A model generated the notes under the pieces. The model did no database searches. It was not told the DNA's origin and was given only the letters and a program-made list of their open reading frames with translations. Source: Flavobacterium sp. CG_23.5 (GTDB lineage Bacteria > Bacteroidota > Bacteroidia > Flavobacteriales > Flavobacteriaceae). From it: 64,000 nt of DNA. Location: assembly GCF_017875765.1 (NCBI RefSeq), contig NZ_JAGGNA010000001.1, forward strand, positions 310,001 through 374,000. Direction: 5' to 3'. The translations under genes were made by a program, and so were the position numbers. Below, piece by piece: positions 42,165 through 51,941 of this stretch (position 1 is its first letter; each line of letters begins with the position of its first letter).

Positions 42165-42668
42165 TTAGAATTGGTATCTTAAACCCAAAGCTACATCAGA
42201 ACCGTAATTGTTTTTATAGTAACCATTACCACCAAATTCAGGTCTGAAATCCAAAGAAATCAATAATGGAATGTCAAAATTATATTCAATACCTATATCT
42301 CCAGCTGCAAATGCGAAAGTATCGTTGTAATGAGTATTGTTATTGTCATAACTATAGCTACCTAAACCTCCACCAACACCTGCGTACCAGTTGAAACCTC
42401 CATCAATGTTCCAAACCCATTGGTATAAAGCTGCTAATTTGATAGCATTGTCATCATATCCGTTGTTGTTGTAGTCATTTCTGTTTCTCCAACCTAAATC
42501 TAATTCAAGTCTATTGTTTTTAGACAATCCTCTTTGGTAAGAAAGCTCGCCACCAAAACCATTATTTCCACCTAAACGTAGACCTAATGCATTTTTAGAA
42601 ATGTCTTGAGCTTGAGCAGTAAATGCTAATCCAATTAGCATAATCGCTGATAAAATAATTTTTTTCAT
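42165..42668 (-). CDS. outer-membrane beta-barrel protein
   Basis: 167 aa with signal peptide (to about residue 20) and alternating amphipathic strands (ALGLRLGGNNGFGGELSYQR, LELDLGWRNRND), ending in the aromatic LGLRYQF C-terminus expected of an outer-membrane barrel. Likely an eight-stranded OmpW/OmpX-size porin-like protein. Function unknown. Confidence 0.85.
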   Translation of the reverse strand: MKKIILSAIMLIGLAFTAQAQDISKNALGLRLGGNNGFGGELSYQRGLSKNNRLELDLGWRNRNDYNNNGYDDNAIKLAALYQWVWNIDGGFNWYAGVGGGLGSYSYDNNNTHYNDTFAFAAGDIGIEYNFDIPLLISLDFRPEFGGNGYYKNNYGSDVALGLRYQF

Positions 42669-42686
42669 AAGTAAATTTTTGTCCTA

Positions 42687-42694
42687 CAAAGGTA
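42687..42694 (-). promoter_or_regulatory. -7 promoter element of the beta-barrel gene
   Basis: On the minus strand TACCTTTG matches TAnnTTTG, 18 bp before the start codon. Confidence 0.55.
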
Positions 42695-42799
42695 TTGTTA
42701 AAGCAAACAATATTACTTGTAAAATTTTAATTAAATTTTATAAAATTCACACCTTTTGAAATCTTTAAGTTTTTAATAACGCGATACAATTTAAAATTT

Positions 42800-43624
42800 T
42801 TATCTAGATGAAATTATTGATGCAATCAATTGGTTGCTCAAAACATCCTCCATTTCAAAAAGGTTCTCTTCTACAGGATAGTTGGCTTCAGAGTAGCGAT
42901 ATAACTTCCATCTTTTTTTGTTGTATTCTAACGCTGTCAAATTTTCTACCCAATCCCCTGAATTTAAATATAAGGTAGATCCATTTTTATTTTCTTTTTG
43001 AATCATTTTGGGTTCATGAATATGACCGCAAATAACATAATCATATTTTTTTTCAATAGCCAAATCAGTTGCTGTTTTTTCGAAATCAGAAATATGTTTG
43101 ACTGCTTTTTTTACACTTGCCTTTATTTTTTTAGAAAAAGAATAGGGTTCTTTTCCTAATTTCAGCAAGAACCAATTGACAAAGCGGTTCAAAAGTATTA
43201 GGTAATCATATCCCAATCCACCTAATTTCGCAATCCATTTAGAGTGTTGTACCGAAGTGTCAAAAACATCGCCATGAAAAATCCAAGCTTTTTTATCATC
43301 TAAATCTAATATTAATTTATCTGCCAAGGTGAAATTTCCCATATTCATATCACTAAATTTTCGCAGCATTTCATCATGGTTTCCTGTAATGTAATAGACC
43401 TTTGTTCCTTTGGAGGCAATACTAATAATTTTTTGGATAATTTTCAAATGTGTTTTCGGGAAATAAGATTTTCTGAATTGCCAGATGTCTATAATGTCAC
43501 CGTTTAGCACTAAAATTTTAGGTTTTATGGAAGATAAATAATTATATAGTTCCTTAGCATGACTTCCATAAGTTCCAAGATGTACATCTGAAATTACAAC
43601 CAGTTCAACTTTTCTTTTTTTCAA
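42800..43624 (-). CDS. UDP-2,3-diacylglucosamine diphosphatase-like metallophosphoesterase
   Basis: 274 aa calcineurin-like phosphoesterase: ISDVHLG, GDIIDIW, GNHDE, HGDVFD and GHIHEP. The GDIIDIW and extra helical insertion are those of LpxH/LpxG-type enzymes that hydrolyse UDP-diacylglucosamine in lipid A synthesis. The gene stands alone, so an exact assignment remains a family-level call. Confidence 0.85.
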   Translation of the reverse strand: MKKRKVELVVISDVHLGTYGSHAKELYNYLSSIKPKILVLNGDIIDIWQFRKSYFPKTHLKIIQKIISIASKGTKVYYITGNHDEMLRKFSDMNMGNFTLADKLILDLDDKKAWIFHGDVFDTSVQHSKWIAKLGGLGYDYLILLNRFVNWFLLKLGKEPYSFSKKIKASVKKAVKHISDFEKTATDLAIEKKYDYVICGHIHEPKMIQKENKNGSTLYLNSGDWVENLTALEYNKKRWKLYRYSEANYPVEENLFEMEDVLSNQLIASIISSR

Positions 43625-43772
43625 TTTTCTCTATTTTGAAGTTTAACAAATTAATTGCATTTGTATTAATTGAAATGAAAGTAAAGGTTAAGAAATCTAG
43701 CACAAGATTAATTTACAGTCAATAATCCTTAAATGTTTCATAAAACTTTATCCCGAAATCGCAGGATAAAGT

Positions 43773-43802
43773 TTTGAACTCTAAACTAAAATCATACATT
43801 TG
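43773..43802 (+). promoter_or_regulatory. promoter of aroC
   Basis: TTTG (43773-43776), 18 bp, and TACATTTG (43795-43802) form an excellent Bacteroidota promoter; transcription should begin near 43809. Confidence 0.7.
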
Positions 43803-43818
43803 TTCAAAACTTATTATA

Positions 43819-44883
43819 ATGGCGGGAAATAGCTACGGTACACTATTCAGATTAACCACTTTTGGAGAATCGCATGGAGAAGCTTTAGGCGGAATTATAG
43901 ATGGTTGCCCTTCTGGAATCACATTAGATCTTGATGCAATTCAATTCGAAATGTCGAGAAGGAAACCAGGTCAATCGGCAATTGTGACTCAAAGAAAAGA
44001 ACCGGACGATGTACAGTTTCTATCCGGAATTTTTGAAGGGAAAACAACTGGAACTCCCATTGGTTTTATTATACCAAACACCAATCAAAAATCCGATGAT
44101 TACTCTCATATAAAAGATAATTATAGACCAAGTCATGCCGATTATGTCTACGAAAAAAAATATGGCGTTCGCGATTATCGTGGTGGTGGTCGAAGTTCTG
44201 CCCGTGAAACTGCCAGTAGAGTAGTAGCAGGAGCAGTTGCAAAACAAATGTTATCTGAAATAAAAATCAATGCTTACGTTTCTTCTGTTGGACCGCTATT
44301 TTTAGAAAAACCGTACCAGGAATTAGATTTTTCGAAAACGGAGAATAATCCTGTTCGTTGTCCGGATGAAGTAATGGCAAGTGCAATGGAAGATTATATT
44401 CGCGACATCAGAAAACAAGGCGATACGGTAGGTGGAACTGTAACCTGTGTAATTCAAAATGTGCCTATTGGTTTAGGGGAACCTGTTTTTGATAAACTTC
44501 ATGCTGAATTAGGTAAAGCCATGCTTTCTATAAATGCAGTGAAAGGATTTGAGTTTGGAAGTGGTTTTTGTGGGGCAAAAATGAAAGGTAGCGAGCACAA
44601 CGATTTATACAATCCTGACGGAACTACAAAAACTAATCTCTCTGGGGGAATTCAAGGTGGAATTAGCAACGGAATGGATATATATTTCCGAGTTGCATTT
44701 AAACCTGTTGCGACCATTATGCAAAAACAAGAAACGTTAGATAATCAAGGAAACATAACTGAAATGACAGGAAAAGGACGACATGATCCTTGTGTTGTTC
44801 CTCGTGCAGTTCCTATTGTTGAAGCAATGGCTGCAATAGTCCTTGCTGATTTTTATTTAATTAATAAAACGTATTTCAAATAA
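43819..44883 (+). CDS. aroC: chorismate synthase
   Basis: Converts EPSP to chorismate, final step of the shikimate pathway, with reduced FMN. 354 aa from ATG 43819 ([20 protein letters not shown]). The promoter at 43773-43802 rules out the upstream in-frame TTG at 43774. Family signatures [18 protein letters not shown] and [14 protein letters not shown] are intact. Confidence 0.97.
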   Translation: MAGNSYGTLFRLTTFGESHGEALGGIIDGCPSGITLDLDAIQFEMSRRKPGQSAIVTQRKEPDDVQFLSGIFEGKTTGTPIGFIIPNTNQKSDDYSHIKDNYRPSHADYVYEKKYGVRDYRGGGRSSARETASRVVAGAVAKQMLSEIKINAYVSSVGPLFLEKPYQELDFSKTENNPVRCPDEVMASAMEDYIRDIRKQGDTVGGTVTCVIQNVPIGLGEPVFDKLHAELGKAMLSINAVKGFEFGSGFCGAKMKGSEHNDLYNPDGTTKTNLSGGIQGGISNGMDIYFRVAFKPVATIMQKQETLDNQGNITEMTGKGRHDPCVVPRAVPIVEAMAAIVLADFYLINKTYFK

Positions 44884-44927
44884 TCAATTTCATAATAACC
44901 AATTTTAGATAACAGATAACCAATTAA

Positions 44928-46214
44928 ATGAATACAACCGAAACCAAGAAAGCATCAATTTTTTCAAACCTAACGACTCAAATACTTATTGCAATGGTAT
45001 TTGGAGCTCTTTTAGGGATTATTATTCATAATTCTATTTCGCAAGAAGCGGCGCTATCCTTTAGCAGCAAAATCAAAATGCTAGCTACTGTTTTTATTAG
45101 ATTAGTCCAAATGATAATTTCACCATTAGTATTTACAACGCTAGTTGTAGGAATTGCTAAATTAGGTGATATCAAAGCAGTAGGGCGAATAGGCGGGAAA
45201 GCCCTTGGTTGGTTTTTTACGGCCTCATTCATTTCCTTGTTATTAGGTATGTTTTTTGTAAATCTGCTTGAACCAGGAGTTGGACTTAATTTACCAAATG
45301 TTGATTTAGCTTCTGCTTCAGAAGTGACCGCAAAAACACAAAGTATTTCCTTTGAAAACTTCATTGAGCATATTGTGCCTAAAAGTATCTTTGAAGCGAT
45401 GGCGACTAATGAGATTTTACAAATTGTCATATTCTCTATTTTCTTTGGTTTGGCAGCGGCGTCTTTGGGAAGTTATGTAAAACCAGTTATCAACGCATTA
45501 GATAAAACATCTCATATCGTTTTAAAAATGGTAAACTACGTAATGAAGTTTGCTCCAATTGGTGTTTTCGGTGCTATTGCAGGTGTCTTTGCAGTAAGAG
45601 ATTTCCAAGAATTAGCCATAACTTATTTTAAATTCTTTGGTTCTTTCTTAATTGGAATTTCATCAATTTGGGTTGTATTAATATTAGTAGGATATATTTT
45701 TCTTAAAAGCAGAATGACTGTTTTGCTTAAAAGAATTGTAAGTCCATTAATTATTGCATTTGGAACTACAAGTAGCGAAGCAGTTTTTCCTAAGCTTACG
45801 GAAGAGCTAGAACGCTTTGGAGTCAAAGACAGAATCGTTTCTTTTATGCTTCCATTGGGCTATTCTTTTAATTTAGATGGGAGCATGATGTACATGACAT
45901 TTGCCAGTATTTTTATTGCTCAAGCTTATGGAGTGCATTTAGATTTGGGAACTCAAATGACGATGCTTTTAGTTTTAATGCTAACCAGCAAAGGAATTGC
46001 AGGCGTACCTAGAGCTAGCTTAGTAGTTGTAGCTGCGACTTGCGGAATGTTTAAAATTCCAATTGAAGGAATTGCATTAATTTTACCAATAGACCATTTT
46101 TGTGATATGTTTAGAAGTGCAACGAATGTTTTAGGAAATGCATTAGCCACTTCAGTAGTTGGGAAATGGGAAGCGGAAGCTGAAGATGAAATGGTGACAC
46201 CGGAAATTATCTAA
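44928..46214 (+). CDS. dicarboxylate/amino acid:cation symporter (DctA/GltP family)
   Basis: 428 aa, eight membrane helices plus two re-entrant hairpins. The serine-rich HP1 loop reads AFGTTSSEAVFPKL and the conserved helix 7 signature is FSFNLDGSMMYMTFA-like (YSFNLDGSMMYMT). HP2 has SKGIAGVPRASLVV. It transports C4-dicarboxylates or glutamate/aspartate with Na+ or H+. It starts 44 bp after aroC. Confidence 0.94.
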   Translation: MNTTETKKASIFSNLTTQILIAMVFGALLGIIIHNSISQEAALSFSSKIKMLATVFIRLVQMIISPLVFTTLVVGIAKLGDIKAVGRIGGKALGWFFTASFISLLLGMFFVNLLEPGVGLNLPNVDLASASEVTAKTQSISFENFIEHIVPKSIFEAMATNEILQIVIFSIFFGLAAASLGSYVKPVINALDKTSHIVLKMVNYVMKFAPIGVFGAIAGVFAVRDFQELAITYFKFFGSFLIGISSIWVVLILVGYIFLKSRMTVLLKRIVSPLIIAFGTTSSEAVFPKLTEELERFGVKDRIVSFMLPLGYSFNLDGSMMYMTFASIFIAQAYGVHLDLGTQMTMLLVLMLTSKGIAGVPRASLVVVAATCGMFKIPIEGIALILPIDHFCDMFRSATNVLGNALATSVVGKWEAEAEDEMVTPEII

Positions 46215-46241
46215 AATATTCTTTTACCGTAATAGTGATCT

Positions 46242-46272
46242 AACCCATTTGTTTATCAAATGGGTTTTTTAT
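46242..46272 (+). terminator. terminator after the symporter
   Basis: AACCCATTTG-TTTAT-CAAATGGGTT, a perfect 10-bp stem with T-run after. Confidence 0.9.
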
Positions 46273-46422
46273 GTTGTAGTTTTTTGTTTTTATATTAAAG
46301 TATATAGCATGTAAAAAGAAGGTTGAATTGCCAATTAGTTGCTGTGTTTTACTTTTTGAATGACCAAATATTAAAATTATGAATGTATTGATAGATTCTT
46401 CATTTTTTTTATGAATAAATTG

Positions 46423-46430
46423 TATATTTG
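46423..46430 (+). promoter_or_regulatory. -7 promoter element of the TPR hybrid kinase
   Basis: TATATTTG matches TAnnTTTG, 18 bp before the start codon. Confidence 0.55.
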
Positions 46431-46448
46431 ACTCAATAATAGCTAAAT

Positions 46449-48641
46449 ATGTCCCAAATTAGATTTTTTTTGTTAATTGTAACATTAACTTTTTTTAATG
46501 TTAACTGTTATTCTTTACCTATAACAACACCGAATAATGAAATCTTAAAATTAACAAAACAAGCATCTACTTATTTGCGTAATTCTAATTTTGAAAAATC
46601 ATTAGTAACAGCCAGACTTGCATTGCATGAGGCAATTAAAGTCAAGGATAACAATCTAATTGCATGCTGTTATAAAACTATCGGTTCAAATTTTGAGGAA
46701 TTAGCTGAATTTGATAAGGCTATTTTTTTTTATAAAAAGGGACTTTCTTATGTCAACAAAACCGACAATGACACCATTAAATATGGAATAAATAATAATT
46801 TAGGCAATATATATTGTTTCGAAAAAAAACAGTTTCAAACAGGAATTAGCTATTACAAAACTTCATTAGCGAATTGCGCAAAAATAGCGGATACTAGCAA
46901 GATTGTTTTAACAAAACTCAATATTGCTTGGGCTTTTTTTGATATCGGTTTTTATGAAGAGGGTTATCCTTATTTGAAATTTATCAATACTTATCATCAA
47001 AAATTTGGAAATCAATCGACCATTGTGGCTTTAAATATGCTCAATGGCATGTATTACGCATATAAAGAAGACAATAAAAAAGCGACTACTTCTTTTTTAG
47101 AAGGAATCAAATTAGGAGAAGAAGGAAAAGAAAAATTAGATTTGTCTTACACTCATCAAGAATATTCTAAGTATTTGTTTAAAAAAGGAAACTATAAAAA
47201 AGCATATGAAAACTTGGTTCTTTATGATAAAATAACAGTTGATCTTTTCAATAAAGAAAGAATTGAAAAGGCAAATAGGGCTGGAATTAACCTCCAGTTA
47301 GATGAATATAAAAGAGAAATTGAAAAAATTGAAAATGAAAAAGACTTACAAACGCAAAGTTTAAGAAAGTCAAAAATTATTATGCTATTGTTTATTGTTG
47401 TACTAACGATATTATTAATGTTTCTTTTTACATTATATAAAAACAATATTTTCAAGAAAAATATAAACACCGAGCTTTCTTCTACGAACGAAAAATTAAT
47501 TTTCGCAAAAGAAAAAGCAGAAGAAGCATCAATTTTAAAATCACAATTTGTGTCAACCATTAGTCACGAATTGAGAACTCCTTTATATGGCGTTATAGGA
47601 ATTACAAATATGCTTTTAGATGAGCACAAGGAATTGGCTAACAGCCCACATTTAAGTTCTCTTAAGTTTTCAGCTCGGTATTTGCTGTCATTAGTCAATG
47701 ATGTTTTGCAAATTAATAAAATTGAGGAGAACAGAATTATCCTTGAAAATTTGACTTTCAATATTTCTGACGAAATAAATATGATTAAAAATTCACTTAC
47801 GTTTCTGGCTAAAAATAATAATAATAGTATTGATGTAAATATTGACCCTGCAATTCCAGAAAATTTAATCGGTGATAAACTGAGACTTTCTCAAATAATA
47901 ATAAATCTTGTTGGTAATGCTTTGAAATTTACTAAAAATGGCGAAGTATTTATTGAAGTGAATTTATTAAAAGTAACTAATAAATTTCATTTTATTGAAT
48001 TCAAGATAAAGGATAATGGAGTAGGTATTGCAATTGAAGATCAGGGAAAGATATTTGAAAAATTTGTCCAAGTAGGAAGGAAAGAGGATGATTATCAAGG
48101 AACTGGCTTAGGTCTATCTATTGTAAAAAGGTTGTTGAAATTGTTTGGAAGCGATATTTCTTTAGAAAGTGCTTTAGGAAAAGGAACCGAATTTAAATTT
48201 ACAATAGCATTTGAATCTGACCCTAATAAAACAAAAGAGATAATAAATAGTATCCAAGTTGATTTATCGTTAAATAAACTTTTGAAGGTTCTGGTTGTTG
48301 AAGATAATAAGATTAACCAAATTGTAACCGAAAAAATTCTCAAAAAAAATAATTACTCCTGCTCCATAGTCGATGATGGATTTCAGGCTATAAAAGTACT
48401 GGAAGAAGAAAATTTTGATATTATATTTATGGATATTAATATGCCTTTAATGAATGGGTTTGAAACTTCAAAAAGGATTCGAAGTGCAGGAATAAAAACA
48501 CCCATTGTAGCTTTGACAGCTTTTGATAAAGAAGAAATTGCTGAAGAAGCTATTTCTGCAGGAATAAACGATATTATAGTAAAACCATTTGACTCCAATA
48601 CATTATTCAAGTGCATCACTAATCTTGGTGCTAAAACTTGA
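46449..48641 (+). CDS. hybrid histidine kinase with TPR sensor region and C-terminal receiver
   Basis: 730 aa. Signal peptide (to about 22), periplasmic TPR repeats (about 30-270; e.g. LAEFDKAIFFYKKGL), one membrane helix (about 310-330), a coiled coil, HisKA with His373 in ISHELRTPLYGV, complete HATPase (NLVGNALKF, DNGVGIA, GTGLGLSIV), and a receiver with Asp662 in FMDINMPLMNG. All catalytic residues are present. No DNA-binding output and no partner gene adjacent; an Hpt protein elsewhere is likely. Confidence 0.95.
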   Translation: MSQIRFFLLIVTLTFFNVNCYSLPITTPNNEILKLTKQASTYLRNSNFEKSLVTARLALHEAIKVKDNNLIACCYKTIGSNFEELAEFDKAIFFYKKGLSYVNKTDNDTIKYGINNNLGNIYCFEKKQFQTGISYYKTSLANCAKIADTSKIVLTKLNIAWAFFDIGFYEEGYPYLKFINTYHQKFGNQSTIVALNMLNGMYYAYKEDNKKATTSFLEGIKLGEEGKEKLDLSYTHQEYSKYLFKKGNYKKAYENLVLYDKITVDLFNKERIEKANRAGINLQLDEYKREIEKIENEKDLQTQSLRKSKIIMLLFIVVLTILLMFLFTLYKNNIFKKNINTELSSTNEKLIFAKEKAEEASILKSQFVSTISHELRTPLYGVIGITNMLLDEHKELANSPHLSSLKFSARYLLSLVNDVLQINKIEENRIILENLTFNISDEINMIKNSLTFLAKNNNNSIDVNIDPAIPENLIGDKLRLSQIIINLVGNALKFTKNGEVFIEVNLLKVTNKFHFIEFKIKDNGVGIAIEDQGKIFEKFVQVGRKEDDYQGTGLGLSIVKRLLKLFGSDISLESALGKGTEFKFTIAFESDPNKTKEIINSIQVDLSLNKLLKVLVVEDNKINQIVTEKILKKNNYSCSIVDDGFQAIKVLEEENFDIIFMDINMPLMNGFETSKRIRSAGIKTPIVALTAFDKEEIAEEAISAGINDIIVKPFDSNTLFKCITNLGAKT

Positions 48642-48704
48642 AATGAAAAGCTTTTAAATATCATTATTAATTGAAATTTTCAGTGTAAATTTTTATAAAA
48701 TATA

Positions 48705-48757
48705 AAAATCGCTAAATCAAAGGGAAAGTTTAATATCGCCAATGATTTAACGATTTT
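48705..48757. terminator. possible terminator/hairpin between the hybrid kinase and Hsp20
   Basis: AAAATCGcTAAATCA (48705-48719) faces TGATTTAaCGATTTT (48743-48757) across 23 bp. It is long but lacks a strong T-run. Confidence 0.45.
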
Positions 48758-48786
48758 GATTTATTCAAATCAAATAAATCATTAAT

Positions 48787-49251
48787 TTATTTGATTGCAA
48801 TTGTTTTATGCGTTTTTTTCATGGAGCCGTTTATTTTGGCTATCTCAACATGTAGAATTCCATCTTTATAAGTCGCTTCAATTTTATTTTCATCTAAATA
48901 TTCAGGCAAATAGAAAGATCTGTAGAAAGATTGATAGTTAAATTCTTTACGTACATAATTACCTTTTTTTCTGGTTTCTTCTTCTTCTTCTTCTTCTTCT
49001 TCTTCTTTCTCAGAAGAAATCATAAGCATATTGTTGTCAATTTCGATTTTGAAATCTTCCTTTTTCAATCCGGGAGCAGCCAATTCAACTTCTAATTTAT
49101 TATCTGTTTCTTTTAAGTTTACCGAAGGTAAATTACTTCCGATAGCCGAAAAATTTTTGTTTGTCCAATCAAAAATATCTCTTGTGAGAATATCATCAAA
49201 AAGAGGATCCACTGATGCGACAAAATTGTTTCTTTTTACTAAATTTCCCAT
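48787..49251 (-). CDS. small heat-shock protein (Hsp20/alpha-crystallin)
   Basis: 154 aa. Alpha-crystallin domain from NLPSVNLKETDNKLEVELAAPGL to KDGILHVEIAK; the IAIK ending is the conserved C-terminal extension. It is an ATP-independent holdase. A poly-glutamate run inside the domain loop is encoded by ten in-frame TTC/GAA triplets at 48976-49005. ATG at 49251. Confidence 0.94.
   Translation of the reverse strand: MGNLVKRNNFVASVDPLFDDILTRDIFDWTNKNFSAIGSNLPSVNLKETDNKLEVELAAPGLKKEDFKIEIDNNMLMISSEKEEEEEEEEEETRKKGNYVRKEFNYQSFYRSFYLPEYLDENKIEATYKDGILHVEIAKINGSMKKTHKTIAIK
48976..49005. repeat. (TTC)10 microsatellite inside hsp20
   Basis: Ten TTC units (GAA on the coding strand) encode a run of glutamates. 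Changes in copy number would keep the reading frame and alter loop length. Confidence 0.9.
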
Positions 49252-49424
49252 AATAGTACGTTTTAAATTGTTTAATTAAGTTATATAAATTTAACTAAAA
49301 TCTATAGCGCAATTTATAATTTAACAGTTAAAACGTTTAAAAACAGTTTGTTATCGATGAATTACTTATTTGAATAAAAACGATAAAAAAGATTTAGTAC
49401 AATTGAATTTCTAAGTGGAACCAA

Positions 49425-50678
49425 TTAATACCAACGTTTTTTATTTTGTTTTGAAATATCGGATTTTCTTGATTTATGAGCTCCGCCACTGCGATTAGAA
49501 TTGTTTTGTTTTGCAGCAGGAGCTGTTTCCGGACTTCCTGAATGCCAGCCATACGGATGATCGTTTACAATTTTTACATCTACTTTTATTAATTTTTGGA
49601 TATCTTTCCAGTACTGATGCTCGTCCTTACTGCAAAAAGAAATTGCAATACCTTCATTTCCGGCACGACCAGTTCTACCAATTCGATGCACGTAAGTTTC
49701 AGGAATATTAGGCAAATCAAAATTAATTACAAATGGTAATTGGTCAATATCAATTCCTCTAGCTGCAATATCGGTAGCCACTAAAACATTGATTTCTTTA
49801 TTTTTGAAACCATCTAAAACGCGTTGTCTTGCGTTTTGAGACTTATCTCCATGAATCGCTTCGGCTGCAATGTCATGTTTATGTAATGCTTTTACAACAT
49901 TGTCTGCTCCATGTTTGGTTCTTGAAAAAACCAAAACATTCGATAAGTTTTCATTTTTTATTAAATGATAAAGTAAATTTCTTTTTTCTGTTTTTTCAAC
50001 AAAATAAACGCGTTGTTCCACATTTTCGGCAGTTGACGAAACAGGAGATACGGTTACGGTTGCAGGATCTTTTAAAAACATTTCGGCCAATTCTCTTATG
50101 GCCATTGGCATTGTTGCTGAGAATAAAAGTGTTTGTCTATTATTTGGTGTCAATTTCACAATTTTTTTGACATCATTTACAAATCCCATATCAAGCATTT
50201 GATCTGCTTCATCGAGAACTAAAGTGTGTAAGTGATCTAAATCTATAAAACCTTGTTTTACTAAATCTAGCAAACGTCCCGGAGTTGCAATCAAGATATC
50301 AATTCCTTTTTTTAACATCTCCACTTGTGGCATTTGAGAAACTCCTCCAAAAATGGTGAGTTGGACTAAGTTGGTATATTTTCCATATTGGTCAAAATTT
50401 TGTCCAATTTGAACTGCTAATTCTCTTGTTGGTGTAATAATTAGGGCGCGTATTGGGCTTGCTTTTTTAGACGAACCCACTATTCTGTGCAATTGATGAA
50501 TGATAGGAATAGCAAAAGCTGCAGTTTTTCCAGTACCGGTTTGTGCGCAACCGATCATATCTCTTCCCGATAAAACGATTGGAATAGCTTGTTCTTGTAT
50601 GGGAGTTGCTTCTAAATAGCCTTGTTCAAATACGGCTTTTTGTATACTTTTTGAAAGTGATAAATCTTCGAATAACAT
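49425..50678 (-). CDS. DEAD-box ATP-dependent RNA helicase, RhlE type
   Basis: 417 aa. Q motif (TPIQEQAIPI), AQTGTGKTAA, PTRELA, DEAD, SAT, ARGIDI and HRIGRTGRAG are all present, with a basic Asn/Ser-rich tail ending KQNKKRWY. Likely acts in ribosome assembly or mRNA turnover. Promoter -7 box on the minus strand at 50724-50731 (TATCTTTG). Confidence 0.95.
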   Translation of the reverse strand: MLFEDLSLSKSIQKAVFEQGYLEATPIQEQAIPIVLSGRDMIGCAQTGTGKTAAFAIPIIHQLHRIVGSSKKASPIRALIITPTRELAVQIGQNFDQYGKYTNLVQLTIFGGVSQMPQVEMLKKGIDILIATPGRLLDLVKQGFIDLDHLHTLVLDEADQMLDMGFVNDVKKIVKLTPNNRQTLLFSATMPMAIRELAEMFLKDPATVTVSPVSSTAENVEQRVYFVEKTEKRNLLYHLIKNENLSNVLVFSRTKHGADNVVKALHKHDIAAEAIHGDKSQNARQRVLDGFKNKEINVLVATDIAARGIDIDQLPFVINFDLPNIPETYVHRIGRTGRAGNEGIAISFCSKDEHQYWKDIQKLIKVDVKIVNDHPYGWHSGSPETAPAAKQNNSNRSGGAHKSRKSDISKQNKKRWY

Positions 50679-50723
50679 ATTTTAGGTATTAAATATCTTG
50701 TATTAAGTACATAGATAGTGCTG

Positions 50724-50731
50724 CAAAGATA
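50724..50731 (-). promoter_or_regulatory. -7 promoter element of the DEAD-box helicase gene
   Basis: On the minus strand TATCTTTG matches TAnnTTTG, leaving a leader of about 40 nt. Confidence 0.5.
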
Positions 50732-50788
50732 GTATTAATATTCTTGGTGCCTATTTTTATGCTATTTTGGATAGGAATTTTGGGAGCG

Positions 50789-51850
50789 TTATAGTATGGT
50801 TCTTGTCAAAGCAAGATTATTATTAGTATTAGATTTAATAAAATCGGTAACAAGATAACCTATAAGCTTTCCAATTAGATGATTGTTTTTGTCTTCTCCT
50901 AAATCTGGGGCACCTTCGCAAATATGCAAATAGGTTGCGTTTTTATTTTTTGCGAAAAACGAAACAAATTGACGAAGTTGTTCCACTGAGAAACCACTCA
51001 AAGTCATTGCGCTGCAAGCAATATTAGGAATAGCATCCAGATCAATTTCGATTCCATAAAAATCATCATTTACAAATTCCAAAGCTAGTCCCATCTCCAT
51101 ATTGAACTCTTTTTCTTTTCTAATATTAATACTGTCGTACGTATTGTAGCGCACGCGATCTTCAATTTTTTTAATGATATCCAAAACGCTTTTAGAAGTA
51201 TAGTTTTCGTGTAAACCAAAAATGAAATATTTTTTAAGAAAACCTTCTTCATAGGCATAAGAAAAACCATTGCCGCTGTGTCTTCCTTCTAAAATTCTAA
51301 AATCAGAATGAGCATCAAAATTGATTGCATTTACAGGTTTACCCTTGGCTAAAGCCGAACCTTTAATATTTCCGTAAGAATTATTATGACCTCCACCAAT
51401 AATTATAGGAGTTTTTCCTGATTTCACGATATTGAAAATAATATGAGACACATCTTTATCTATTTTTTCAACTAACTGACTTAATTTTGCTCTGTCGTCA
51501 ATGTCATTAAAATCTAAATGTTCCACATCTTTCATTTCTTCACTAACATCTAATTGTCCTAAAACAATGAGTTGGCTTCCTTTGCAAAAACGGTTGTGTT
51601 GAATATTTGCAATACTTTTTATAGCACTATCCCAAGCAGATGCTGCTCCTGGTCTCCCAAAATTAGCTCTTATGCCAATATCTTCGGGTATTCCAAATAA
51701 TACATATTTAGCCTCAGAAGTTTTAAGAAACTCTACTGTATCAGTCTCTTTTGGCACTATTATCATTTTCTCACCAAATTTTATTTCACCACTTCTATGG
51801 TTAGTAATTTTAGCAAGATCATTGATTGTAAAAGGGATAATCTTTTCCAT
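50789..51850 (-). CDS. hutG: ureohydrolase, probable formimidoylglutamase
   Basis: 353 aa of the arginase/agmatinase/HutG family. Manganese ligands lie in GGGHNNSYG, NFDAHSDFR and IEIDLDAI. Family members with this N-terminal extension in Bacteroidota are usually called formimidoylglutamase. hutI is 1 kb away, beyond a divergent gene, which supports a role in histidine degradation. Agmatinase or arginase cannot be excluded. Confidence 0.78.
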   Translation of the reverse strand: MEKIIPFTINDLAKITNHRSGEIKFGEKMIIVPKETDTVEFLKTSEAKYVLFGIPEDIGIRANFGRPGAASAWDSAIKSIANIQHNRFCKGSQLIVLGQLDVSEEMKDVEHLDFNDIDDRAKLSQLVEKIDKDVSHIIFNIVKSGKTPIIIGGGHNNSYGNIKGSALAKGKPVNAINFDAHSDFRILEGRHSGNGFSYAYEEGFLKKYFIFGLHENYTSKSVLDIIKKIEDRVRYNTYDSINIRKEKEFNMEMGLALEFVNDDFYGIEIDLDAIPNIACSAMTLSGFSVEQLRQFVSFFAKNKNATYLHICEGAPDLGEDKNNHLIGKLIGYLVTDFIKSNTNNNLALTRTIL

Positions 51851-51941
51851 TATTAAAAAAAAATATTGTTAAAAATAATATAATTGTGTAAATTTACGTT
51901 ATCAAGTCATTATATTTCAATTTAATTATAAAAAATAAAAA

